A stretch of 40,834 bases of DNA from an uncultured Porphyromonadaceae bacterium (lineage in GTDB: Bacteria > Bacteroidota > Bacteroidia > Bacteroidales > Muribaculaceae): the NCBI GenBank assembly GCA_937989585.1, contig CALKRW010000038.1, positions 1 through 40,834 on the forward strand. Direction: 5' to 3'. How positions within the stretch are numbered: position 1 is the first letter of the stretch; each line of letters begins with the position of its first letter. This document shows positions 1 through 7,767 of the stretch, piece after piece. Position numbers and translations under genes: made by a program. The notes beneath the pieces are model-generated. The model was not told where the DNA came from, did not search any database, and saw only the letters and a program-made list of their open reading frames with translations.

Positions 1-747
1 CTTCTCGGCGGCCTCCTTCAGGCGCTGCATGGCCACCTTGTCGCCGGTCAGGTCCACGCCGTCGGACTCGGCTTCGGCCTGAACACGGGCGGCGATCTCG
101 TTGATGTAGGCACCCTTGTAGCCGTCGCACGGGGTTTCGGTCTGGTAGCCGGCCTCACCCAAGTTATTGGCCTCGGCCCAAGCGGCGACCAGCGACTTGG
201 CGAAGCGGTTGATCTGCTCGCCGTGGTCGTTGAAGTAGTATTCGCGCACCACCTTGGCGCCGTTGGCCTCAAGCACGCGGGCCATGGAGTCGCCGACGGC
301 CGCCCAACGGGTGCCGCCGATGTGGATCGGGCCGGTCGGGTTGGCGGATACGAATTCGAGGTTCAGGGTCTTGCCGGACAGGTGGTCGTTCTTGCCGTAG
401 TCGCTGCCGGCTTCGAGCACGGTGTCCACCACTGCGGCCGCGGATGCGGAGTCGAGCGTGATGTTGATGAAGCCGGGGCCGGCCACTTCCACGGACTTGA
501 TGCCGTCGGCATTGGTCAGTTCGGCGGCGAACAGTTCGGCGAGATCGCGCGGCTTCATGCCGGCCTTCTTGGCCAGCTGCATGGCCGCGTTGGACGCCCA
601 ATCGCCATGTGCGCGGTCCTTCGGGCGCATCACGGCGAACTTGGCCTGCGGCGGAATCAGATCGGCGGTCAGGGTGCCTGCCTTGCCTTCGGAGACAAGG
701 GTGTTGGCAATGTTGAAAATCAGTTCACTAAGGGCTTCTGGACTCAT
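1..747 (-). CDS. argS: Arginyl-tRNA synthetase, N-terminal part (cut by window edge)
   Basis: Charges tRNA-Arg with arginine in the cytoplasm. The frame opens at ATG 747 (MSPEALSELIF) and runs off the left edge without a stop, giving the first 249 residues of an enzyme usually about 600 long. Visible are the ArgRS N-terminal additional domain, with KDRAHGDWASNAAMQLAKK, then LEFVSANPTGPIHIGGTRWA, in which HIGG is the class I HIGH signature. The KMSKS part lies outside the window. Only a weak purine stretch (GGAAGA) touches the start. It lies 31 bases downstream of the permease gene on the same strand. The sequence is strongly Bifidobacterium-like as I remember that family. Enzyme identity is certain; the start is probable. 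Confidence 0.95.
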   Translation of the reverse strand, partial: MSPEALSELIFNIANTLVSEGKAGTLTADLIPPQAKFAVMRPKDRAHGDWASNAAMQLAKKAGMKPRDLAELFAAELTNADGIKSVEVAGPGFINITLDSASAAAVVDTVLEAGSDYGKNDHLSGKTLNLEFVSANPTGPIHIGGTRWAAVGDSMARVLEANGAKVVREYYFNDHGEQINRFAKSLVAAWAEANNLGEAGYQTETPCDGYKGAYINEIAARVQAEAESDGVDLTGDKVAMQRLKEAAEK

Positions 748-778
748 TCTTCCAAGAATACCGGGCACGCCGACAGAA

Positions 779-2365
779 TCAGTCTTCCTGTCCATCCTCA
801 CGATGGGGTTGCGATACGTCCTGCGGAACGCTTTGCAAGGCGTTCTGAGCATCGTCCTGCCCGCCATGCCGTTTCGCACGCCACGCCACGGACGCGTAGT
901 AGCCCGTGTAGCACAGCGCCACGAACGGAATCATGTACAGCAGCGTGGAGCGCTGCGACGGATCGCAAATCACCAGAACCAGCGCGCCGACGCACATCAC
1001 GATCGCGGCGATCGGCACGAACGGGTAGCCAGGCGCGCGGTACTTGAGCTCGCCAACCGTATGTCCCTGCGCGAGCCATTGGTGGCGGAATCGCAAGTGG
1101 CAGACGGAGACCGACATCCACACCACCAGCGTGGCCAGGCCGGAGACGGCCACCAGCGCCAGGTACACGGTCGAAGCGGCCACCACGGAGGACAGCAGCG
1201 CCAGCAGCGAGCCGGCCATGCTGAACATCACCGCGAAAACGGGCACGCCGTGGAAGTTCGTTTTGGCGAGCTTGCGCGGAATCATACCCTCCTGCGCGAG
1301 CGACCACACCATGCGCGAGCACACGTACAGGCCGGAATTCGCGGCGGACAGCACGGCCGTCAGCACCACGAAATTCATGATGTCGCCGGCGAACGGCATG
1401 CCGATCGATTGGAACACGAGCACGAACGGGCTGGTGTCGACGCCCGACTTGCGCCACGGAATCAGCGCCGCCATGACGGCGATCGAGCCGATGAAGAAGA
1501 TCGCCAGACGCAGCACGGTGGTGTGCACGGCCTTCGGAATCGCCTTGGACGGGTCCTTCGTCTCGCCCGCCGCGACGCCGACCACTTCGGTGCCGGAGAA
1601 GGCGAACACGACCGTCAGCAGCGTGGAGAAAATCGGCAGCACGCCGTTGGGCAGCCAGCCGTCGCTGTAGAAGTTCTCGAACATGGGCGCGTGGTCATAG
1701 CCGGCGATCGGAATCGCGCCGAACATGGCCAGCAGGCCAATGATGATGAACGCGATGATGGCGAACACCTTGATGGACGCGAACCAGAATTCCGATTCGC
1801 CGTACAGGCGCACCGACAGGATGTTGAGCAGGAACACGACCACGATGAACGCGGCCGACCAGACCCATGCGGGCGAATGCGGGAACCAGCGTTGCATCAG
1901 CAGGCCCGCGGCGGTGAATTCGGAGGCGAGCGCCACCGCCCAATTCAGCCAGTAGAGCACGGCGATGGTGAACGCGGTGCCGGGGCCGATGAAACGCTTC
2001 GCGTACAGGTGGAAGCTGCCGGCGTACGGCATGGCCACAGAGAGTTCGCCAAGACTCAGCATGATGAAGTAGACCAGTACGGAACCGATGGCATAGGCGA
2101 TAATCGCACCGAGTGGACCGGCTTGGTGGATGGTGTAGCCGGAGCTTAAAAACAGTCCGGTTCCGATGACTCCACCAAGCGAAATCATGGTCAGGTGGCG
2201 CGTCTCCATTTTGCGCTCCAGCCCGCCCTGCTCGTCGTTCTGCTGGGCTTGCGCCGTGGGATCCGCGGCGGTTCCGGTCGCTGGCTGCGGCTGCCGTTCC
2301 TTCGTCCGCGTCGGTTCGCCGGCGATCTGCGCCTGTGCCTGCTGCTCTGCTTGCGATTGCGCCAT
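779..2365 (-). CDS. APC-family amino-acid permease (basic/aromatic/GABA type)
   Basis: An inner-membrane amino-acid/proton symporter of the APC superfamily, 528 residues with about twelve hydrophobic segments. The core starts near residue 53 with METRHLTMISLGGVIGTGLF, the TM1 glycine motif that binds the substrate backbone. RLYGESEFWFASIKV is typical of the lysine/aromatic/GABA permease branch. The first 50 residues form a Gln/Ala-rich hydrophilic cytoplasmic tail. I chose the ATG at 2365 because AGCCGGAGG ends five bases before it; an upstream in-frame GTG at 2452 has no such site. The exact substrate cannot be read from the sequence; lysine, GABA and aromatic amino acids are all possible. 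Confidence 0.88.
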   Translation of the reverse strand: MAQSQAEQQAQAQIAGEPTRTKERQPQPATGTAADPTAQAQQNDEQGGLERKMETRHLTMISLGGVIGTGLFLSSGYTIHQAGPLGAIIAYAIGSVLVYFIMLSLGELSVAMPYAGSFHLYAKRFIGPGTAFTIAVLYWLNWAVALASEFTAAGLLMQRWFPHSPAWVWSAAFIVVVFLLNILSVRLYGESEFWFASIKVFAIIAFIIIGLLAMFGAIPIAGYDHAPMFENFYSDGWLPNGVLPIFSTLLTVVFAFSGTEVVGVAAGETKDPSKAIPKAVHTTVLRLAIFFIGSIAVMAALIPWRKSGVDTSPFVLVFQSIGMPFAGDIMNFVVLTAVLSAANSGLYVCSRMVWSLAQEGMIPRKLAKTNFHGVPVFAVMFSMAGSLLALLSSVVAASTVYLALVAVSGLATLVVWMSVSVCHLRFRHQWLAQGHTVGELKYRAPGYPFVPIAAIVMCVGALVLVICDPSQRSTLLYMIPFVALCYTGYYASVAWRAKRHGGQDDAQNALQSVPQDVSQPHREDGQED

Positions 2366-2434
2366 GCTTGCCTCCGGCTTCCTGCGCGTTTGGTTGGGTG
2401 CGGCGTGTGTTTTGGCTGGCCGCACAATCGCAAT

Positions 2435-2440
2435 ACTATA
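2435..2440 (-). promoter_or_regulatory. Possible -10 element of the permease gene
   Basis: TATAGT on the minus strand, about 70 bases upstream of the permease start. No convincing -35 hexamer at proper spacing was found, so this is a weak call. Confidence 0.25.
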
Positions 2441-2506
2441 CGGCAGGCTCACGGCAATGCGCGAGCATCGTCGGATCGACCGCGAGCGGAGGAACGCCCG
2501 GAACAG

Positions 2507-2542
2507 CGGCGGCCCGCAGCCGGGAAGGCATGCGGGCCGTCG
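2507..2542 (-). terminator. GC-rich hairpin downstream of ridA
   Basis: Twelve-base arms 2507-2518 and 2531-2542 (CGGCGGCCCGCA against TGCGGGCCGTCG, one G-T pair) with a 12-base loop, 30 bases after the ridA stop on the minus strand. There is no U-tract, so it is either an atypical terminator or simply a stable 3' end. Confidence 0.45.
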
Positions 2543-2572
2543 ATCGCGCTACTCGCGGTATGCGCGGAACGC

Positions 2573-2962
2573 TCAGAGCACGGCGATGGCGTCGATCTCG
2601 ACGAGCGCGCCCTTCGGGATGTCGTTGCCGCCGAACGCCACGCGGGCCGGCTTGACGGAGCCGATGAAGACCTTGGCGTATACGTCGTCGACCTCGTGGA
2701 AGTCCTCGACGTTCTTCATGTAGATGGTGGCGCGGACCACATTCTCGATGCCGGAGCCGGCGGTGTCGAGGATGTGCTTGATGTTCTTCAGCGCCTGCGC
2801 GGCCTGCTCGCCCGCACTCTCGCCGGCCAGTTCGCCGGTGGCCGGGTCGATGCCCAGCTGGCCGGAGACGAACACGAATCCGTTGGCCTTCACGGCCTGG
2901 CTGTAGGCGCCGAGTGCTGCCGGGGCTTCGGAGGTGGCCACTGCTTCCAGCTTTTCGCTCAT
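2573..2962 (-). CDS. ridA: RidA family reactive enamine/imine deaminase
   Basis: A 129-residue YjgF/YER057c/UK114 protein, the normal family length. RidA trimers hydrolyse the reactive 2-aminoacrylate and related imines released by PLP enzymes. Family signatures are visible: LGAYSQAVKANGFVFVSGQLGIDPATGEL, then KNIKHIL, and near the C-terminus KPARVAFGGNDIPKGALVEIDAIAV, which contains the conserved substrate-binding arginine (PAR) and the VEI motif. The ATG at 2962 follows AAGGAGA at the right spacing; the open frame continues upstream but through the tRNA, so a longer start is not believable. It is a single gene with its own upstream region holding a tandem repeat. Confidence 0.93.
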   Translation of the reverse strand: MSEKLEAVATSEAPAALGAYSQAVKANGFVFVSGQLGIDPATGELAGESAGEQAAQALKNIKHILDTAGSGIENVVRATIYMKNVEDFHEVDDVYAKVFIGSVKPARVAFGGNDIPKGALVEIDAIAVL

Positions 2963-2974
2963 ACTGTTCTCCTT

Positions 2975-3004
2975 TGTCGTAAGGTATGTTGCCGCAAGGT
3001 ATGT
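2975..3004 (-). repeat. Two tandem 15-bp repeats in the ridA leader
   Basis: Plus-strand units TGTCGTAAGGTATGT (2975-2989) and TGCCGCAAGGTATGT (2990-3004) abut each other with three differences. A partial third copy (CAAGTATGT) follows near 3015-3026. They end just upstream of the ridA ribosome binding site, where a regulator or promoter could act. Confidence 0.55.
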
Positions 3005-3200
3005 AAACGCGCGCCAAGTATGTGCCAATATGCCCGTACATGCGCTATTTGCGTCGCACCTGAAATCATACTTTTCCGATGGGTGGAAGCGGGAAAAACC
3101 GTTCACAGAACGATATGGCCGGAGTTGGCACCACACGGCGCAGCAGGCACGAAAACGGCGGAATCGCAAGGAAAACCGCGGAAAAATACAACAAACGAGC

Positions 3201-3234
3201 AACAAAAAGGCTCCAGCCGTTCGACTGGAGCCTT
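3201..3234 (-). terminator. Rho-independent terminator after tRNA-Arg
   Basis: Eight-base perfect stem GGCTCCAG (3209-3216) / CTGGAGCC (3225-3232), followed on the minus strand by TTTTTGTT. It lies directly after the tRNA 3' end. Confidence 0.85.
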
Positions 3235-3240
3235 GCCCGG

Positions 3241-3313
3241 TGGGCTTGATGGGGATCGAACCCACGACCTTCTGTTCCGGAGACAGACGCTCTATCCGCT
3301 GAGCTACAAACCC
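3241..3313 (-). tRNA. tRNA-Arg, anticodon CCG
   Basis: Full cloverleaf on the minus strand. The acceptor arm is GGGTTTG / CAAGCCC with discriminator A. The D arm is GCTC..GAGC. The anticodon stem is TCTGT / ACAGA around the loop CTCCGGA, giving anticodon CCG, which reads CGG (Arg). The T arm is GTGGG TTCGATC CCCAT. The three bases after the discriminator are CCG, so the CCA end is not encoded and must be added, as is common in actinobacteria. Confidence 0.96.
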
Positions 3314-3458
3314 ATGCAACGCACTACTGTACACGGTCTGCGCCCGTTTGCGACACGATTCGGCGAAAAACGTGACGCAGACCTTGCAATCGTTGGGAAA
3401 GTCAGTACGCGCGCTCAATGCATCAGAGTGCTCGGCGCAACCAGCACGCGCTGCACGC

Positions 3459-4427
3459 TCAGTACATGAGGGTGGCGAGGCGACGACGTGCGCGCTTCAG
3501 ACGCTCGTCGGTCGGCTCGGGGATCGTGAAGTATTCGAGCAGACGCTGGCGCACCGGCTCGATGTCGGCCTTGTGGCCCGCCGCCACGAAATCAAGCAGA
3601 CGGTCGAACGCGTCCTGGATCTGCCCGCCGATCATGTCGATGTCGGCGACGGCAAGCTGCGCGTCCACATCGTCCGGCTTGTCGGCGGCAGCGGCACGCA
3701 CCACGCGCACGTCCGCATTGGCGGAACGGGCCAGCAGCAGCGCCTTCGCACGTTCGCGGGCGGCGCGCGTATCGTTCGGATCGGCTTCCAAAACCTTCTC
3801 GTACGCGGCGGCGGCACCGGCGTAATCGCCCTGCTGTGCCAGCATGTACGCTTCCTGATGTTCCGGCGGCACCTGATCCTGCACACTGCCGGCGGATGCG
3901 GAATTGGCCGCGTCGGAATCCGGATCGCCCGAATACGGAGCGGTGCCGGTCACGCCGGCCTGCTGTGCGGCGGCGATAAGCTTCGGCACGACCACGTCTG
4001 TGATCTGCTGCAGTTCCTCGTCGGACGGAAGGCCCTGCAGAATCGGCATCGGACGGCCGCCGATCAACGCGAACAGCGCCGGCGCGCCCTGAATCTGGAA
4101 CGCCTGTGCGATGGAGGGATTGGATGCGATGTCGATGCGGGACAGCTGGATCTGGCCGTTGAGCTTGTTCACCGCGTCACCCAATGCGCGTGCCATGGCG
4201 AACAGACGGTCGTCGGTCGGCACCCACAGGAACAGCAGAATCGGGAACGTGGCGGAGGTCTGCACCATGGCCTGGAACGTGTTCTCCGTGGTGTCGATGA
4301 CATATCCGCCAGCCGCCGGAGCGCCGCCCGCCTGCCCCGGCTCGGCCTTCACCTGATGCTTGAGCGCTTCCAGATCAACGGCTCCCGCCAATGAAACACC
4401 CGGATGGAACGCTTGCTGCTCTGCCAT
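3459..4427 (-). CDS. Thioredoxin-fold/TPR protein without CxxC (YbbN/CnoX-like)
   Basis: A 322-residue protein with a thioredoxin fold (about residues 43-140) followed by helical TPR-like repeats (about 180-310), including YMLAQQGDYAGAAAAYEKVLEADPNDTRAARER written here in parts only as the TPR consensus positions. The layout matches YbbN/CnoX, a redox-linked holdase chaperone. The usual active site WCxxC is replaced by LWVPTDDR (residues 67-74), so it cannot do dithiol exchange, while the cis-proline loop GAPALFAL (114-121) is kept. The ATG at 4427 follows GGAGG with good spacing. A terminator-like hairpin ends just upstream of this site. Family call good; chaperone role inferred from the family. 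Confidence 0.85.
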   Translation of the reverse strand: MAEQQAFHPGVSLAGAVDLEALKHQVKAEPGQAGGAPAAGGYVIDTTENTFQAMVQTSATFPILLFLWVPTDDRLFAMARALGDAVNKLNGQIQLSRIDIASNPSIAQAFQIQGAPALFALIGGRPMPILQGLPSDEELQQITDVVVPKLIAAAQQAGVTGTAPYSGDPDSDAANSASAGSVQDQVPPEHQEAYMLAQQGDYAGAAAAYEKVLEADPNDTRAARERAKALLLARSANADVRVVRAAAADKPDDVDAQLAVADIDMIGGQIQDAFDRLLDFVAAGHKADIEPVRQRLLEYFTIPEPTDERLKRARRRLATLMY

Positions 4428-4445
4428 ACTTGCCTCCAAAAACAC

Positions 4446-4488
4446 GAAATCGTTGCTGGCACCAACTATAGGTGCCAACAACGATTTC
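4446..4488 (-). terminator. Hairpin terminator abutting the thioredoxin/TPR gene leader
   Basis: Arms GAAATCGTTG (4446-4455) / CAACGATTTC (4479-4488), with an internal 2x2 loop and an inner GGCACC (4458-4463) / GGTGCC (4471-4476) around a 7-base loop. On the minus strand the stem is followed within a few bases by TTTTT and then at once by GGAGG of the next gene. It can end transcription of the 4560-6688 operon and may also lie within the leader of the next gene. Confidence 0.75.
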
Positions 4489-4559
4489 CCGGTTTTCATT
4501 CCCACGGATGCGCGATAGGCGGAAAACCGCCGACAATGCGCGTCCAAGGACCCGTCGTT

Positions 4560-5561
4560 TTACAGCGCTTCGACCTTCACCGGCTGGCGTTCGGAACCGA
4601 CCGCGGTGATTTTCTGCCCGGAATTTGCCGGCGGAACATACAGCGCGATGACGTTCACATAGCTCGTCTTCATGGTGCTGGTGGCCTTGCCATTGCCGAA
4701 CAGCGCCTTTTCCGCGTCAGAGGCCGGCTGCGATTCACGGCCAGCGCCGGCGGAACGCGTCCATTCGGAGTTGATCTGCGCCACCACCAGATCGCCGCCG
4801 TCCGCGGAACGCATGACGCTGATGGCTCCATTGACCGGTTCGAAGGTCTGCTGCTGCGTGCCTTCGTTAAGCTCCATGGCCTTCTGCACCTGGGCAGTCA
4901 GATCGGCAAGCTTCGATCGCAGATCATCATCCGCGAATTTGCTGGCGTACTTGCTGTTCGCCCCGTTCTGCAGCAGGTCCGCATACGCGTCCACCGCCGC
5001 TTTCGGCGTCATGACCAGACCGGTGTCCGTAGGCGTTCCCTGCGCGCTGCCGGTTTTGGAGATTTCGAAACTCGGCATCTTCACGCCGGAGAACAGTCGC
5101 GCCACACCCCACAGCTTGTAGTTCTGGCGTGCGGAATCCTGCCTGAACACCAGCAGACGCTTGGACTGCTGGTCCTTGGTTGTGGACGTGATGGAGAACA
5201 CGGACCGTGGCCAGCCGGCATCCGTGGAGATCACGGCCTGGGCCAGATCCGTGGGGATGGTGGTCTTACGGTCAAGATTGCCCGTGGCTTTCGCTACGTT
5301 CAGCTCGCTGGTGCGGATGTCCAGTTCCGGACCTTCGAGAATCGTCGGCAACGTATCAGTGTCACGGTTCTGATTGCACTGGTCGAGCGTTTTGAGAATC
5401 CTCGTGCGGACCTTTTGCTCCTGCTTGGCGCTCAAGTTCGGCGCATCCTGCCGGGTGGTGGCTTTCGGGGTCGGCAGCTGGCCTTCGCAACCGCACATGC
5501 CGACGGCCATTCCCAGCGCGAGCATGGCCGCGATAATCGCCTGACTACGCTTCCTCATCAC
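4560..5561 (-). CDS. Predicted lipoprotein of unknown function
   Basis: I do not recognise a family. The 333-residue product starts MMRKRSQAII with a hydrophobic stretch ending in AVGMCGCEG, a lipobox-like sequence with two candidate cysteines, so it is probably exported and lipid-anchored. The mature part has no obvious catalytic motif; it alternates helices and strands and has a central Gln-rich patch (NEGTQQQTF). Its start overlaps the stop of the upstream membrane protein by four bases (ATGA), indicating translational coupling and a shared function, probably an envelope complex. A terminator-like hairpin follows. Confidence 0.8.
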   Translation of the reverse strand: MMRKRSQAIIAAMLALGMAVGMCGCEGQLPTPKATTRQDAPNLSAKQEQKVRTRILKTLDQCNQNRDTDTLPTILEGPELDIRTSELNVAKATGNLDRKTTIPTDLAQAVISTDAGWPRSVFSITSTTKDQQSKRLLVFRQDSARQNYKLWGVARLFSGVKMPSFEISKTGSAQGTPTDTGLVMTPKAAVDAYADLLQNGANSKYASKFADDDLRSKLADLTAQVQKAMELNEGTQQQTFEPVNGAISVMRSADGGDLVVAQINSEWTRSAGAGRESQPASDAEKALFGNGKATSTMKTSYVNVIALYVPPANSGQKITAVGSERQPVKVEAL

Positions 5562-6688
5562 TGGTCCTCCTCTTGGCCGTCTTCCTGCGTTTCCGTCTGA
5601 ACCTCCTCTTGGGCAAGACGAGCGAAATACGCGGCAAGCTCATCCTGCGAGATCACGGAAGTCGCCTCGTCGTCAACAGACGATTCGCCCGCCGTCGATT
5701 CAAATACGGTCGATTCGGACACAGTCGGCTGGCTTTCCGCAATCGTGTTCTGCTGGTCGGCGACCAGGTTACGTGCCACAGGATCGACGATGACGGGCTG
5801 TTGCGTTTCCTCGAACGACGACGTACGACCGCCGGTGCGATGTTCCGCATGGCGACGCCTGCCGTGACGCGACCTGCTCCGTGCCCTGTTGCTGGCGGCG
5901 GTTTCGGCGTTCTTCACCCAAGCCGAAACCTCGTTCTCATCGCCTTCGTTGACGCCAACGCCTTCGACCATGGCGAAAGCGCGCTTGTTGCGGCGCTTAT
6001 GCGGCGGCATGGCGAATACGGAAGCGGAAAGCACGGCGAGAATCGCCAGCAGTCCGCCGGCAAGATACAACGGCATGGCGAAATTCGGCAGGTTACGACG
6101 GTCCCAATTCAGAGTGACCGTATCTCCCTTGCGGTTGCCGAAATCAATCAACGCCACAACATCCTCGGCGTTATTGCTGTTCGATCCTTTGACCTGCATA
6201 TCAACGGCACCGTCATTGCACTTGATGGTGCGCCACATGTCGGAGTCCTTGAAAGCCACCTGGTTCTGGGAATTGTCCGCGGTTCCCTGCGCGGAGACCT
6301 TCATGGTGGAAAGCGTCGTCCAATCGGACAGACCGGAGACGCGCATGTACTTGCTTCCCGCAATCCATCCGGCAACATCGCGCGCGGAACCTATGGCGAT
6401 GCACACATTGGATTTCTTGTCACGGGATTTGGCCGAAATATTGACGCGGCTGTCTACCAGCTGCAGCACGTTCGGATCGGTGACCACGTATTCCGAACCA
6501 TTCACCGGAGCGGCGGCGGTGATCTCATTGTCCGGTTTCCAGACGGTTGAATTCAACACGCCAAACACGACGCATGCGATGGCAAGCAAGCCGAAAATAG
6601 GCGTGACGATGCCACGCATGATCTTCGCATGCCGGGTAGGGCCCGTCTCGATCTGCGGCTTCTCTTGTTCTTCCTGCAATACAGTCAT
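5558..6688 (-). CDS. Membrane protein with acidic C-terminal tail, unknown function
   Basis: A 376-residue protein. A short cytoplasmic N-terminus is followed by TM1 (about 24-46), an extracytoplasmic domain (about 50-200; SEYVVTDPNVLQLVD and two cysteines), TM2 (about 203-227) and a long cytoplasmic tail. The tail has a basic patch (SRSRHGRRRHAEHR) and then a Ser/Thr/Glu-rich region ending EEVQTETQEDGQEEDQ. The next gene encodes an apparent lipoprotein and overlaps by four bases. The layout resembles actinobacterial envelope proteins found in bifidobacteria, but no function can be given. The start ATG at 6688 is the first in frame. Confidence 0.8.
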   Translation of the reverse strand: MTVLQEEQEKPQIETGPTRHAKIMRGIVTPIFGLLAIACVVFGVLNSTVWKPDNEITAAAPVNGSEYVVTDPNVLQLVDSRVNISAKSRDKKSNVCIAIGSARDVAGWIAGSKYMRVSGLSDWTTLSTMKVSAQGTADNSQNQVAFKDSDMWRTIKCNDGAVDMQVKGSNSNNAEDVVALIDFGNRKGDTVTLNWDRRNLPNFAMPLYLAGGLLAILAVLSASVFAMPPHKRRNKRAFAMVEGVGVNEGDENEVSAWVKNAETAASNRARSRSRHGRRRHAEHRTGGRTSSFEETQQPVIVDPVARNLVADQQNTIAESQPTVSESTVFESTAGESSVDDEATSVISQDELAAYFARLAQEEVQTETQEDGQEEDQ

Positions 6689-6755
6689 AGCTTTTCCATT
6701 CTACAGTGTCCGTTTGCACAAGCCTGAAAAAAACATGAAAATCATGCTTTGCCGC

Positions 6756-6761
6756 TATGGT
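6756..6761 (+). promoter_or_regulatory. Possible -10 element giving a leaderless FKBP mRNA
   Basis: TATGGT ends seven bases before ATG 6769, the spacing expected if transcription begins at or next to the start codon. No Shine-Dalgarno site precedes the ATG. The -35 is not clear. Confidence 0.35.
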
Positions 6762-6768
6762 TGGCCCT

Positions 6769-7719
6769 ATGCGTAAATCACTTCTTTCCAAGGCCGTCAC
6801 GGCAGTCTGCGCAACGGTCATGTGCCTGGGCGTCACTGCGTGCGGCGGTAATTCCAGCGCGAAATCCGACAAATCGAACTCGGATTCCTCCTCATCTTCC
6901 GAAAAAATCGGCATGCACCAGATCGCCGGAGTGACCGCCAAGGGCGAGCTCGGCAAGAAGCCGACCGTCTCGTTCAAAACGCCGATGACGGTTGAGGACA
7001 ACAGCTACGTGGTGCTGCAGAAGGGCGACGGAGCCCAGATCGAGGACGGCGACCGCGTCTGCTCGCAGGGCATCGCCATCAGCGTCAAGGATGGTTCCGA
7101 ACTGGCCAGCACGTGGGAGAAGAACACCCCCGACTGCTCCACCGTAGTCACCTCGGATACCAGCCAGATGACCGAGAACTACTACAAGATCTTCAAGAGC
7201 CTCAAGCTCAATTCCACCGTGGCGTTCGGCGTGAACGACTCGAATTCCTCCGGCACCTCGTATCTCATGGTACTCACGCTGGTGTCCAAGTCGAAGGAGA
7301 AGGCCACCGGCGAGAAGGTCGCCGACATTCCGGCCGACCTGCCGAAGGTGACGCTCGCCAAGGACGGCAAGCCGTCGATCGACATGAATGGCTATAAGGG
7401 CTCCGATTCCTTGATTTCCCAGGACCTCATCAAGGGCAAGGGCGCTGTGGTCAAGGATACGCAGTCCGTGGTGGCGCACTACACCGGCTGGCTGCTTGAC
7501 GGCACGCAGTTCGATTCCTCGTGGGACCGCGGACAGTCCTCCGCCTTCTCGCTTGACAGCGTGATCAAGGGCTGGAAGCAGGGTCTGGCAGGCCACACGG
7601 TCGGTTCCCAGGTGCTGCTGGTGGTGCCGCCGAGCCTCGGCTACGGAAACAAGGATCAGGAGAAGATTCCGGCGAATTCCACGCTGGTCTTCGTGGTCGA
7701 CATTCTCGCCGCCTACTGA
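6769..7719 (+). CDS. FKBP-type peptidyl-prolyl isomerase lipoprotein
   Basis: Catalyses cis-trans isomerisation at proline during folding of exported proteins. MRKSLLSK, a hydrophobic core and LGVTACGG form a signal peptide II with the lipidated Cys at residue 25, followed by a Ser/Lys linker. The C-terminal FKBP domain (about 210-316) shows VVAHYTGWLLDGTQFDSSW, VIKGWKQGL, VGSQVLLVVPPSLGYG and IPANSTLVFVVDIL, which carry the usual aromatic pocket residues. The middle part looks like a second, degenerate FKBP-like half. An in-frame ATG lies 12 bases earlier (6757); I prefer 6769 because the signal peptide is then normal and because a -10-like TATGGT (6756-6761) sits just upstream, suggesting a leaderless mRNA. 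Confidence 0.9.
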   Translation: MRKSLLSKAVTAVCATVMCLGVTACGGNSSAKSDKSNSDSSSSSEKIGMHQIAGVTAKGELGKKPTVSFKTPMTVEDNSYVVLQKGDGAQIEDGDRVCSQGIAISVKDGSELASTWEKNTPDCSTVVTSDTSQMTENYYKIFKSLKLNSTVAFGVNDSNSSGTSYLMVLTLVSKSKEKATGEKVADIPADLPKVTLAKDGKPSIDMNGYKGSDSLISQDLIKGKGAVVKDTQSVVAHYTGWLLDGTQFDSSWDRGQSSAFSLDSVIKGWKQGLAGHTVGSQVLLVVPPSLGYGNKDQEKIPANSTLVFVVDILAAY

Positions 7720-7737
7720 TCCAGCCGGTCTAACCGC

Positions 7738-7767
7738 AAAAAGCCTCCCACTCGGGAGGCTTTTTCA
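7738..7767. terminator. Bidirectional terminator between convergent genes
   Basis: AAAAAGCCTCCC, loop ACTC, GGGAGGCTTTTT: a symmetrical hairpin with an A-tract and a T-tract. It can serve both the FKBP gene (plus) and nucS (minus). Confidence 0.92.

Noticed and set aside
223..2149. Long plus-strand frames opposite argS and the permease (274 and 575 residues)
   Set aside because: Low-complexity, His/Arg-rich products of high-GC antisense frames; the minus strand holds clear genes.
2195..3469. 424-residue plus-strand frame across ridA and the tRNA
   Set aside because: It runs through ridA and tRNA-Arg on the opposite strand and has no protein-like character.
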